From contig JAPLIC010000055.1 of assembly GCA_026389315.1 (NCBI GenBank), positions 1 to 32,460 on the forward strand: a stretch of DNA of 32,460 nucleotides, in the 5' to 3' direction. This stretch comes from Cyanobacteriota bacterium. GTDB taxonomy: Bacteria > Cyanobacteriota > Cyanobacteriia > PCC-6307 > Cyanobiaceae. Below, piece after piece: positions 25,858 through 32,460 of the stretch. The notes under the pieces were generated by a model that was given only the letters and a program-made list of their open reading frames with translations, was not told the DNA's origin and searched no databases. Each line of letters opens with the position of its first letter. Position 1 is the first letter of the stretch. Position numbers and translations under genes: made by a program.

Positions 25858-26931
25858 TTGGTCCTTTTCCGCCACTTCTCTGGGCGCCAATGCCTGCTCT
25901 TGCTGCCAGCTGCCGTGTTGCTTGGCGGCGGCGGCCAGCTGCTAGCGCTGACCCAGGGGGCCCAGAGCCAAACGCGGACAGGCAACCAACCGCGGGAAGT
26001 GAACGTCTACTCCGGGCGCCACTACAACACCGACAAGCGCCTCTATGAGCGCTTCACCCAGCAGACGGGCATCAAGGTGAACCTGCTGGAGGGCAAGGAC
26101 GACGAGCTGATCCAGCGCCTGCGCAGTGAAGGCAGCAACGCCAAGGCCGATGTGCTGGTGCTGGTGGATGCGGCCCGTCTCTACCGGGCCCAGCAGGCCA
26201 ACCTGTTCCAGCCGATCAGCTCCAGCCAACTCAACAGAGCCGTGCCCGCCAACCTGCGGGACTCCCGGGGCCGTTGGTACGCCCTCACCCGCCGCGCCCG
26301 TCCGGTGATCGTCAATGCGGCGTTAGTGAAGCCCAGCTTGATCCGCACCTATGCGGACCTGGCGCGGCCGGAACTGAAGGGTAAGTTGTGCCTGCGCGAT
26401 CGGGCCAACGTCTACAACCAGTCGCTGGTAGCAGATCAGTTGATTCAGCGCGGCCAGGCCGCTACGAAAACCTGGCTGAAAGGGATGGTGGCCAATGTCA
26501 AGCAGCCCTACTTCTCCTCCGACACGCCGATCGCCCGCGCCGTCGGCAGGGGTGAGTGCGGTGCCGCCATGGTGAACCACTACTATCTGGCCCGCCTGTT
26601 GGCCCCCGGCAGCAGCGCCGCCGACCAGGCCGCCGCCGCCAAGGTGACCGTGGTGTGGCCCAAACCCACCCATGTGAATGTCTCCGCCGGAGGCGTCACC
26701 CGCTACGCCCGCAACCCCCAGCAGGCCCAAAAGCTGCTGGAATTTCTCGTCTCCCCCAGCTCCGGTGAGGGCTATGCGGCGGCCAATAATGAATATCCGC
26801 TCAGGGGTTGGGGCAACAATCCGATTCTCAAGCGTTTCGGCAGCTTCACTGCCCCAACGGTGAGCATCGAGCAAATGGGTAAGCGCAATGCCGAAGCCGT
26901 GCAGCTGATGGTTCAGGCTGGCTGGCAGTAG
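25858..26931 (+). CDS. futA: Fe3+ ABC transporter substrate-binding protein (FutA/IdiA type)
   Basis: A 357-residue periplasmic ferric-iron binding protein. A hydrophobic signal segment spans about 12-32, with likely cleavage near AQS. The mature part has NVYSGRHYNTD (ligand region with H55/Y56), DVLVLVDAARLY, YNQSL (Y186) and the paired tyrosines Y242/Y243 (NHYYLARL), which bind iron in the family. No twin-arginine motif is seen, so export is probably by Sec. The only upstream in-frame start candidate is TTG at 25858, since a stop lies about 50 bases further upstream; no clear Shine-Dalgarno is visible. It is the first gene of futABC, and its stop abuts the futB start. Iron-dependent repression is expected from the family, but no operator was confirmed. 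Confidence 0.93.
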   Translation: MVLFRHFSGRQCLLLLPAAVLLGGGGQLLALTQGAQSQTRTGNQPREVNVYSGRHYNTDKRLYERFTQQTGIKVNLLEGKDDELIQRLRSEGSNAKADVLVLVDAARLYRAQQANLFQPISSSQLNRAVPANLRDSRGRWYALTRRARPVIVNAALVKPSLIRTYADLARPELKGKLCLRDRANVYNQSLVADQLIQRGQAATKTWLKGMVANVKQPYFSSDTPIARAVGRGECGAAMVNHYYLARLLAPGSSAADQAAAAKVTVVWPKPTHVNVSAGGVTRYARNPQQAQKLLEFLVSPSSGEGYAAANNEYPLRGWGNNPILKRFGSFTAPTVSIEQMGKRNAEAVQLMVQAGWQ

Positions 26932-28494
26932 GTGCACCTGAGTTTGAGCGGCAAAGCTTCAGCGGCGGCTAAACCCGCGATCGGCAGGACTGGGCTGGTG
27001 CTGCTGGTGCTGCTGATTGGGCTGCTGGCCTTGGCGCCGCTGGTGGCCCTGCTGCGGGATGCGCTGTTCAGCGTTGAACCCGGCGCCGCAGGTCTTGGCC
27101 CTGCTGGCCTGGGGGCCGATGCTGCCGCCCAGATTCGCGGCACGCTGCTGTTGGTGGCCGGCGAGGGCGTGCTGGGCACCCTGCTGGGTACGGCCACTGG
27201 CTGGCTCACGGCGGTCTGTCGCTTCCCGGGCCGCCGCTGGCTGCGCATGGCCCAGTTGTTGCCATTGGCTAGCCCCGCTTATTTGTTGGCGGCCAGCCTG
27301 ATCGATTGGGGCAGCCAGAACGGCATTCGCATCTACGGCATCTGGTGGGCGGTGCTGCTGCTCAGCCTGGCGAATTACACCTATGTGTTTTTGCTGAGCA
27401 CCGAGAGTTTTTCGACCAGTGGCCGCCAGTTGCTGGAGGCCTGCCGCAGCTTGGGGGTGGGTCCCTGGCAGAGTTTTTGGCGGGTGGCGTTGCCGATGGC
27501 GGCCCCCTCGATCGGCGCCGGCGTCGCCCTCAGCGCCATGGAGGTGGTCAATGAGTTGGGGGCGGTGCGATTACTGGGGGTGCCGAGCCTGTCGGCGGGA
27601 ATATTGAATCGCTGGCAAATCGATGGCGACCCCCGCGGGGCGGCCCTGTTGGCGCTAATGGCCCTCGCCATCGTGGTGCTGCTGCTGGCGGCGGAGCGGG
27701 CCCTGCGGCGCCGCAGCCGCCGCTGGAACCTGGGCACTGGCAGCGCCAATGGCCACGTCTGGCCGCTGGCGGGCTGGCGGGCCGCCGCCGCCATTGGCAT
27801 CACCCTGCTGCCGCCGCTGGCCTGCCTGTTGATTCCAGGCCTGTGGATTTTGCAGGGCTGGCAGGCGATGGCGGCGGAACCGCTGGGCGAATTGCTGGCC
27901 CTGGCGGGCCGCAGCTTTGGATTGGCCCTGCTGGTAACGGCGATCACCGCCTTTTGCGCCCTGCTGCTGGCGATCAGCCGCCGCTGGAGTGAGGGGCCAT
28001 TGGTGAATCAATTCAGCTTTATGGCCGGCCTGGGCTATGGCATTCCAGGCAGTGTGCTGGCCCTGGGCTTGCTGCTGGTGGGGGGGCCGCTGCAGCTGAA
28101 TCCAGTGCTGTTGCTGGTGTGGGGCTATGGGGTGCGGTTCATGGCCGTCTCCAAGCAGGGTCTCGATGCCGCCCTGGAGCGGATCCCGGCGAGTATCGAC
28201 GAATCGGCCACCAGCCTGGGCTGCAGCTGGTGGCAGACCCTGGGGCGCATCCATCTGCCGCTGCTGCGGGGCCCCCTGTTGGTGGGTTTGTTGTTGGTGT
28301 TTGTGGATGTGGTGAAGGAATTGCCGATCACCCTGTCGCTGCGGCCCTTTGATTTCGACACCCTGGCGGTGCGGGTGTTTCAGTACGCCAGCGATGAGCG
28401 GGTGGGTTATGCGATGGCGCCGGCCCTGCTGATCATGGGCTTTGGTTTGGTGGCAGCGATCGCCTTGATCCCCTCATTGGAGCAGCGCAGTTGA
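26932..28494 (+). CDS. futB: Fe3+ ABC transporter permease (FutB)
   Basis: This 520-residue inner-membrane permease has two fused binding-protein-dependent transport domains, about 12 hydrophobic segments in all. It has two EAA-type coupling loops: EACRSLGVGPWQSFWRVALP in the first half and DESATSLGCSWWQTLGRIHLP in the second. This duplicated layout is typical of ferric-iron permeases of the FutB/FbpB group. The start is GTG at 26932, immediately after the futA stop (TAGGTG), and the end overlaps the futC start region. It receives iron from FutA and couples to the FutC ATPase. Confidence 0.94.
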   Translation: MHLSLSGKASAAAKPAIGRTGLVLLVLLIGLLALAPLVALLRDALFSVEPGAAGLGPAGLGADAAAQIRGTLLLVAGEGVLGTLLGTATGWLTAVCRFPGRRWLRMAQLLPLASPAYLLAASLIDWGSQNGIRIYGIWWAVLLLSLANYTYVFLLSTESFSTSGRQLLEACRSLGVGPWQSFWRVALPMAAPSIGAGVALSAMEVVNELGAVRLLGVPSLSAGILNRWQIDGDPRGAALLALMALAIVVLLLAAERALRRRSRRWNLGTGSANGHVWPLAGWRAAAAIGITLLPPLACLLIPGLWILQGWQAMAAEPLGELLALAGRSFGLALLVTAITAFCALLLAISRRWSEGPLVNQFSFMAGLGYGIPGSVLALGLLLVGGPLQLNPVLLLVWGYGVRFMAVSKQGLDAALERIPASIDESATSLGCSWWQTLGRIHLPLLRGPLLVGLLLVFVDVVKELPITLSLRPFDFDTLAVRVFQYASDERVGYAMAPALLIMGFGLVAAIALIPSLEQRS

Positions 28495-29690
28495 GCATGA
28501 ACGGCGAACACAACGCCCCCCACCTGCAGCTGCGGGACGTCTGGCACCGTTATGGCGCTGGCGATAGCAGTGCTAATGGCGGCAGCAGCGGCTGGACATT
28601 GCGCCAGATCGATCTGACGCTGCAGCGGGGCGAGTTGGTGGGGTTGCTGGGCCCCTCGGGTTGCGGCAAGACCACCCTGCTGCGGTTGGTGGCGGGCTTC
28701 GAGCGGCCGGCACGGGGGTCGGTGTGGCTGGGGGGCCGCCAGGTGGCCGGGCCCCAGCAGTGGCTGCCGGCGGAACGGCGGGGGGTGGGCATGGTGTTTC
28801 AGGACTACGCCCTGTTCCCCCACCTCGATGCCTGGCAAAACGCCTGCTTTGGCTTGCGGCGCGGCCACGACCTGAATCGGGTGCGCTGGCTGCTGGACCT
28901 GCTGGGGCTGGAGGGCCTGGAGCGCCGTTATCCGCACCAACTATCGGGCGGCCAGCGGCAGCGCCTGGCCCTGGCCCGGGCCCTGGCCCCCCAGCCCGCT
29001 GTGGTGCTGCTGGATGAACCCTTCTCCAACCTGGATGTGGAGGTGCGGCTGCGATTGCGCAGCGAGCTGCCCCGGGTGCTGAGCAGCGTTGGCGCCAGCG
29101 GCCTGATCGTCACCCACGACCCGGAGGAGGCGCTGGCCATCTGCGACCGGGTGGCGGTGCTGGGCGACGGCGTATTGCATCAAATCGCACCGCCAAGACA
29201 GCTGGTGCAACAGCCGGCCACCACCTTCGTGGGCCGTTTCTTACTGCAAGCAAACCTGCTGCCCGCCAGCCTGGAGAACGGTCAATTATTGACACCGCTG
29301 GGCATCATTGCCGCCGGCCAGTGGCGCTGGGCAGGAGAAGGCCAGCAAGGCGATGGGGAGAGCGGCGCTGTCCAGCCATTGGCTGTCCAGCCGCTGGAGG
29401 TGATGTTGCGCCAGGAGGATCTACAGCTGGAAAGCCAACCGCAAGGCGAATGGCAGCTGGTCGGCCGCGAGTTTCTCGGCTCCGCCTGGCTGGCCCTGCT
29501 GGAATGCCGGGGCCAGCGCCTGCGGCTAAAGCTGCCGCTGGACCAGCCCTGTGAGCTGGGTATGAGCTGCCGGGTGACGGTGCGGCACCAGGCTGTTGCC
29601 ACTCTGTTTGGATCGGGTGAGGTGGGGGGTGGGGGTGTGGTGGATAGGGGTGGTGCTGCCAGTCAGGATTCGGCAGCCGTGGGTGTTTGA
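28491..29690 (+). CDS. futC: Fe3+ ABC transporter ATPase (FutC)
   Basis: This 399-residue ABC ATPase has Walker [10 protein letters not shown], a Q-loop ([10 protein letters not shown]), signature [15 protein letters not shown], Walker B VVLLDEPF and the switch histidine in VTHDPEEAL. The C-terminal ~130 residues form a TOBE-like regulatory domain ([12 protein letters not shown] onward) and end in a Gly/Val-rich tail. A TTG at 28491 overlaps the futB stop (TTGA) and has GGAG eight bases upstream. The ATG at 28497 is an alternative start but is less well spaced from that site. It energises iron uptake through FutB. Within the operon, cotranscription is certain from spacing. Confidence 0.93.
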   Translation: MSMNGEHNAPHLQLRDVWHRYGAGDSSANGGSSGWTLRQIDLTLQRGELVGLLGPSGCGKTTLLRLVAGFERPARGSVWLGGRQVAGPQQWLPAERRGVGMVFQDYALFPHLDAWQNACFGLRRGHDLNRVRWLLDLLGLEGLERRYPHQLSGGQRQRLALARALAPQPAVVLLDEPFSNLDVEVRLRLRSELPRVLSSVGASGLIVTHDPEEALAICDRVAVLGDGVLHQIAPPRQLVQQPATTFVGRFLLQANLLPASLENGQLLTPLGIIAAGQWRWAGEGQQGDGESGAVQPLAVQPLEVMLRQEDLQLESQPQGEWQLVGREFLGSAWLALLECRGQRLRLKLPLDQPCELGMSCRVTVRHQAVATLFGSGEVGGGGVVDRGGAASQDSAAVGV

Positions 29691-29984
29691 CAGAAACCGA
29701 GCACAAAGGCATGCCCAAAAAGGTCACCACTCGTTAGTGAACCTATTGATTGAACATCAGTTATCCCCATGGCTAGTACAATACTCTCCGGAGAATCAGC
29801 CCTTATCTCAACCTGTCAAAGTTCTATAGATGCATTATTGAGTTGCTCGATTGCAGAACCAGCGAATATTGAGACTAAACATCAAAGCATGTTCCCACCA
29901 CAGCGAGGCTGCAGCTGCGGCTAGGGCCAACTTGAATAGGAAGACCCTCCCAAGCGATGATGGGATCAACTCCCGCAGCCCCAA
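29691..29984. other. AT-richer spacer between futC and DUF2887 copy 3
   Basis: No gene is visible, and base composition drops relative to both neighbours. An imperfect stem (AGGTCAC / GTGAACCT, one bulge) at 29721-29744 is not followed by a T-run on the plus strand, so it is a weak terminator candidate for futABC. Sequences such as TACAAT (29777-29782) and TATAGA (about 29825) could serve as -10 boxes for the next gene, but no well-spaced -35 was found. Confidence 0.35.
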
Positions 29985-30863
29985 GTGGTCGCCAGCGACA
30001 AGCTCTTCTTCTGGTTGTTCCAGGAGCGCACCGAGCGCCTTCTGCCCCTGGTCACCAGCCTGCTGGCTGACATGGAGGGCTACACCTTTACTGCGCCGGT
30101 GATCAAAGAGCGGGAGGTACGCATCGATGGCCTCTTTCTCCCCCCTCCCGAGCAGCTTTACGACAAGCCAGCGTTGATCATGGAAGCCCAGATGGCCGCC
30201 AAACCTGATTTCTTCCTGCGGCTTTACAACGAAAGTAGCCTCCTCCTCTGGCACCAGCACCGCCAGGGCCAACCCTTGCGCTACTGGCGCGTTCTGGTGA
30301 TATGCCCCTCTCGCTATCTCAACTTCGGCGATCCGCTGCCCGTGGCTGAATTCTTACGGGAGCGCGTGCACTGGATTGAGCTGGCCCCCGAGCGCATGCC
30401 ACCCTTCGCCCCGCCACTCCAGAAAGCCCTCGGCCTGCTCCTGCTGCCGGAGCAGCAGCTGCCCGCCTCCTCAGCTGCCATCCGGCGGCAGGCCGACTCC
30501 ACTCCCATGGCGGCCGAAATGGATGACGTGATTGCCGCTATCCTGCTCTCACGGTTCAACGGCCGCTCCATCACCGACATCTGCGCCATGGGAGGGATCA
30601 CACTCGACGACTTCACCAGCAGCGTGGCCTACAAAGAAATCTTTGGCCGGGGGCTGGAGGAAGGCCAGCAACAAGGCCGCCAAGCAGAAGCCGCAGCCAT
30701 GTCCCTGCGCCTGCTTCAACGCCGTTGCGGCCCCCTTTCCACCGAGCAGCAAAGCCAAATCCAGGCGCTGCCATTGGCAGAGCTGGAAGCCTTGGCCGAG
30801 GCGCTGCTTGATTTCCAAGGGGCCGCGGAACTCACTGCCTGGCTCTCGCAGCGGCAGGGTTGA
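29985..30863 (+). CDS. DUF2887/DUF4351 Rpn-like PD-(D/E)XK nuclease-family protein, copy 3
   Basis: A 292-residue paralogue of the gene at 1750-2676. The N-terminal DUF2887 part has SDKLFFWLFQ, D48 in RIDGLFLPPP, and the ExQ pair E67/Q69 (LIMEAQMA), candidate PD-(D/E)XK residues. A conserved middle (WRVLVICPSRYLNFG, FLRERVHWIELAPE) follows, then FNGRSITDICAMGGITLDDF, a short Gln-rich linker (EEGQQQGRQAE) and the C-terminal DUF4351 bundle. The only usable start is GTG at 29985, since an in-frame stop lies 24 bases upstream. It lacks the Ala/Gly insert and long QEGR repeats of copy 1. Here it stands alone, not behind a helicase and SWIM gene, and is convergent with the TIR-SAVED gene. Confidence 0.85.
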   Translation: MVASDKLFFWLFQERTERLLPLVTSLLADMEGYTFTAPVIKEREVRIDGLFLPPPEQLYDKPALIMEAQMAAKPDFFLRLYNESSLLLWHQHRQGQPLRYWRVLVICPSRYLNFGDPLPVAEFLRERVHWIELAPERMPPFAPPLQKALGLLLLPEQQLPASSAAIRRQADSTPMAAEMDDVIAAILLSRFNGRSITDICAMGGITLDDFTSSVAYKEIFGRGLEEGQQQGRQAEAAAMSLRLLQRRCGPLSTEQQSQIQALPLAELEALAEALLDFQGAAELTAWLSQRQG

Positions 30864-30880
30864 GGCCGGACCAGCGGGTC

Positions 30881-30942
30881 TCTGGGCTTTAGTTCTTCAC
30901 AGGTTGGGTCTTACAGGTGGGAAAGCATTAAACCAGCCCAGA
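30881..30942. terminator. Possible bidirectional terminator or inverted repeat
   Basis: TCTGGGCT (30881-30888) and AGCCCAGA (30935-30942) form a perfect 8-base inverted repeat enclosing 46 bases. They lie between the convergent DUF2887 copy 3 and TIR-SAVED genes, and the right arm lies within the last codons of the latter. There is no T-run, so this is only a weak candidate. Confidence 0.25.
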
Positions 30943-32181
30943 AGCCATCCCAGGAAAATAACTTCGGCTGCCGTCCTCAAAGGCGAATTCATACACCGTG
31001 GATGGCCCCCACGCATCAGCTCGCTGCCCGAGAAGCAGCATCAGCCCCACAGGGCAGGCCGCAAAGACATGCAGCCGGCGGGGTGGATCGGCCACGACCA
31101 GCTCTCGCAACTGCATCGCCAGGGCATCCGCCAGCCAGCGGGCGTGACCACCGTCCACCACGGCATCGGGGCCGGGCTGCTGCAGGCCGGCGTGGGCCAG
31201 GCGCCCGATCGGCAGGGCCAAGGTGTCGATCGCACGCTTGGCATCCAGCCGGGCGTCGTGGGTCACCGAGACGACCAGAGCTAGATCCTGGCCGCGATTC
31301 AGGGGCTCCTCCGTCACCAGCCAGCCCCCGTTGGTGTTTGGGGGTTGGGCTCGCGCCAGCTCCCAGACGATCTCGCCAGCGTTGGTGCGCTGGGAGACGT
31401 TCACGCTAAAACCGCGCTTGGGATTGAGCAGGGTGCCCAGATACCAGCCGATTGAGAGGTGAGTTTGAAGTGCCAACAGCAGCGGCTGGGGCAGATCTGC
31501 GAGCGCCGGCAAAAGCTCTGCCACCCGTTGCGGGATGTCGCGCCTCCATACGTCCGCATGGCTGGGATAGCGGCCGTTGAACAGATCGGTGAGGTCGAGG
31601 GGAGGCAGGGCGAGGCTGGAGGGATCGGCCACCCGGGGCGCAAAAGAACGCACCAGCACCAGAGATCCCAGCGACGGCCCGACGCCCGTCTGGGATTGGG
31701 GCGATGGCAGCAATGACTGAAGCGTCCCACGCCGCGAGGCGTAGTGATCTCTTGGCCTGCGCTCATTCAGAGCAAGACGATCAAGAATGAGACCTGCAAC
31801 TTGAAATGCAGATAGACCATCTAGTTCAATGAATCCAGCCAATCCATGCAACCCAACTGGCTCCAAGCGATTAAATCGCATCAGCATGATGTCCTGGTCT
31901 TGCCTGTCACAAATCAAGGAATAGATCGCACGCCACTCTAAGTTGCACCACCGCTTTTTTTCATAGTCGTCACAAAACACCAGCACAACTAAGTCTGACT
32001 CATTCTTGTAGAGATCAGGCAGGTGAAACGCAAGGTTTGGTCGTGCAAACTCCGCCTTGTGAAAATTGTCATAGAGTATGGAGTCTCGATCAAATTGTGT
32101 TGCAAGGATCTGGGCGATTTCTTCTACAAGCACACGGTTCTCACCCGCGAAGGAAAGAGCAATCCGAAATCGTTTTGCCAT
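30928..32181 (-). CDS. TIR-SAVED protein, predicted cyclic-nucleotide-activated immune effector
   Basis: This 417-residue protein joins an N-terminal TIR-like domain (about 3-140) to a C-terminal SAVED sensor domain (about 200-417). In the TIR part, RFRIALSFAGENR opens the fold, DLVVLVFCDDYEKKRWCNLEWRAI is present, and E82 sits where the catalytic glutamate of NAD+-cleaving TIR enzymes is expected. SAVED features include WYLGTLLNPKRGFSVNV and RRLHVFAACPVGLMLLLGQR...VYEF. Known TIR-SAVED proteins of CBASS defence bind a cyclic oligonucleotide made by a CD-NTase, assemble, and destroy NAD+. The ATG at 32181 is chosen; an ATG at 32214 is an alternative. No CD-NTase, Cap2 or Cap3 gene is visible downstream; upstream partners would lie past 32460. 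The TIR part is somewhat less GC-rich than the SAVED part. Confidence 0.85.
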   Translation of the reverse strand: MAKRFRIALSFAGENRVLVEEIAQILATQFDRDSILYDNFHKAEFARPNLAFHLPDLYKNESDLVVLVFCDDYEKKRWCNLEWRAIYSLICDRQDQDIMLMRFNRLEPVGLHGLAGFIELDGLSAFQVAGLILDRLALNERRPRDHYASRRGTLQSLLPSPQSQTGVGPSLGSLVLVRSFAPRVADPSSLALPPLDLTDLFNGRYPSHADVWRRDIPQRVAELLPALADLPQPLLLALQTHLSIGWYLGTLLNPKRGFSVNVSQRTNAGEIVWELARAQPPNTNGGWLVTEEPLNRGQDLALVVSVTHDARLDAKRAIDTLALPIGRLAHAGLQQPGPDAVVDGGHARWLADALAMQLRELVVADPPRRLHVFAACPVGLMLLLGQRADAWGPSTVYEFAFEDGSRSYFPGMASGLV

Positions 32182-32460
32182 CGTGAGCTTTGGTTTTAAG
32201 GATCCTTGAGACATTCTTACCCAGTGAGGCCGGGTAGTGTAAGAGAGCAGGCTACCGCTAATCCAGCGAATCCCCCACGCCACTGGGTTGGTTTGGTCAG
32301 GGACGGGAAGGTTGTCCGCTCGGGGTAGCGCCCCTTCGAGTGGTGTAACTCAGGAGGTCCTGGGACCCTTTTGGAGGGTGAACAGGAGCAGTCGGAGAAT
32401 GACTGCTTGGAGGCTGATTGCTCAACCCCATTAAACCACTATAAACCCTGATCGCTGAAT
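32182..32460. other. Upstream region of TIR-SAVED gene, to window edge
   Basis: No complete gene is visible. A seven-base inverted repeat (AGCAGTC ... GACTGCT, 32387-32407) and the short hairpin GGGGTAGCGCCCC (about 32322-32334) are present. Two related motifs, GTAGTGTAAGAGAG (near 32234) and GTGGTGTAACTCAG (near 32341), lie about 107 bases apart. The -10-like TACACT (minus strand, near 32238) could belong to a TIR-SAVED promoter, but no -35 at proper spacing was seen. Confidence 0.35.

Noticed and set aside
29721..29744. Terminator after futC
   Set aside because: The stem is bulged and lacks a T-run on the plus strand; T's follow it only on the minus strand, where no gene ends.

Overview
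The window looks like chromosome from a GC-rich picocyanobacterium of the Cyanobium / freshwater Synechococcus type. This is inferred from a cyanobacterial Fe3+ importer operon (futABC), a DevC-type exporter remnant, a Nif11-like peptide, the Mfd and Mg2+-ATPase protein types, and several DUF2887 Rpn-like genes. No rRNA, tRNA or CRISPR array was found. Shine-Dalgarno sequences are mostly weak, and several genes use GTG or TTG starts or abut or overlap their neighbours by a few bases.

Left part (1-8650) is accessory and scarred. Bases 1-566 carry no gene. Bases 567-1001 hold the end of a decayed tyrosine (integron-type) integrase and a scrap of a SWIM zinc-finger gene. A coiled-coil protein gene follows. 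Next comes a tight minus-strand operon: SNF2 helicase, SWIM protein, and a DUF2887/DUF4351 PD-(D/E)XK nuclease-like protein. Just upstream of the helicase lies a broken second DUF2887 copy. It ends abruptly at about 6862 in the 3' part of a devC-like permease gene. The devC fragment and a TMEM175-like membrane protein gene form a visibly AT-rich island.

Middle part (8740-25510) is mostly housekeeping or membrane-related. It holds a cation P-type ATPase, a 944-residue hydrolase/Abi-like membrane protein with a small polytopic partner, a short conserved protein, a Nif11-like peptide, an MgtA-type Mg2+ ATPase, Mfd, and a zinc-ribbon membrane protein with an HExxH motif. It also holds an E. coli GapA-type glyceraldehyde-3-phosphate dehydrogenase and a two-gene operon resembling staphylococcal CrtQ/CrtO, which glycosylate and then acylate a carotenoid.

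Right part (25858-32460): futA-futB-futC encodes a complete Fe3+ ABC importer with abutting or overlapping genes. After an AT-richer spacer comes a third DUF2887/DUF4351 gene. Convergent to it is a TIR-SAVED gene, the architecture of a cyclic-oligonucleotide-activated NAD+-degrading immune effector. No nucleotide cyclase is visible in the window. If one exists next to it, it lies beyond the right edge. The TIR-SAVED gene and the helicase-SWIM-DUF2887 module with its decayed duplicates are the most interesting parts of the window.
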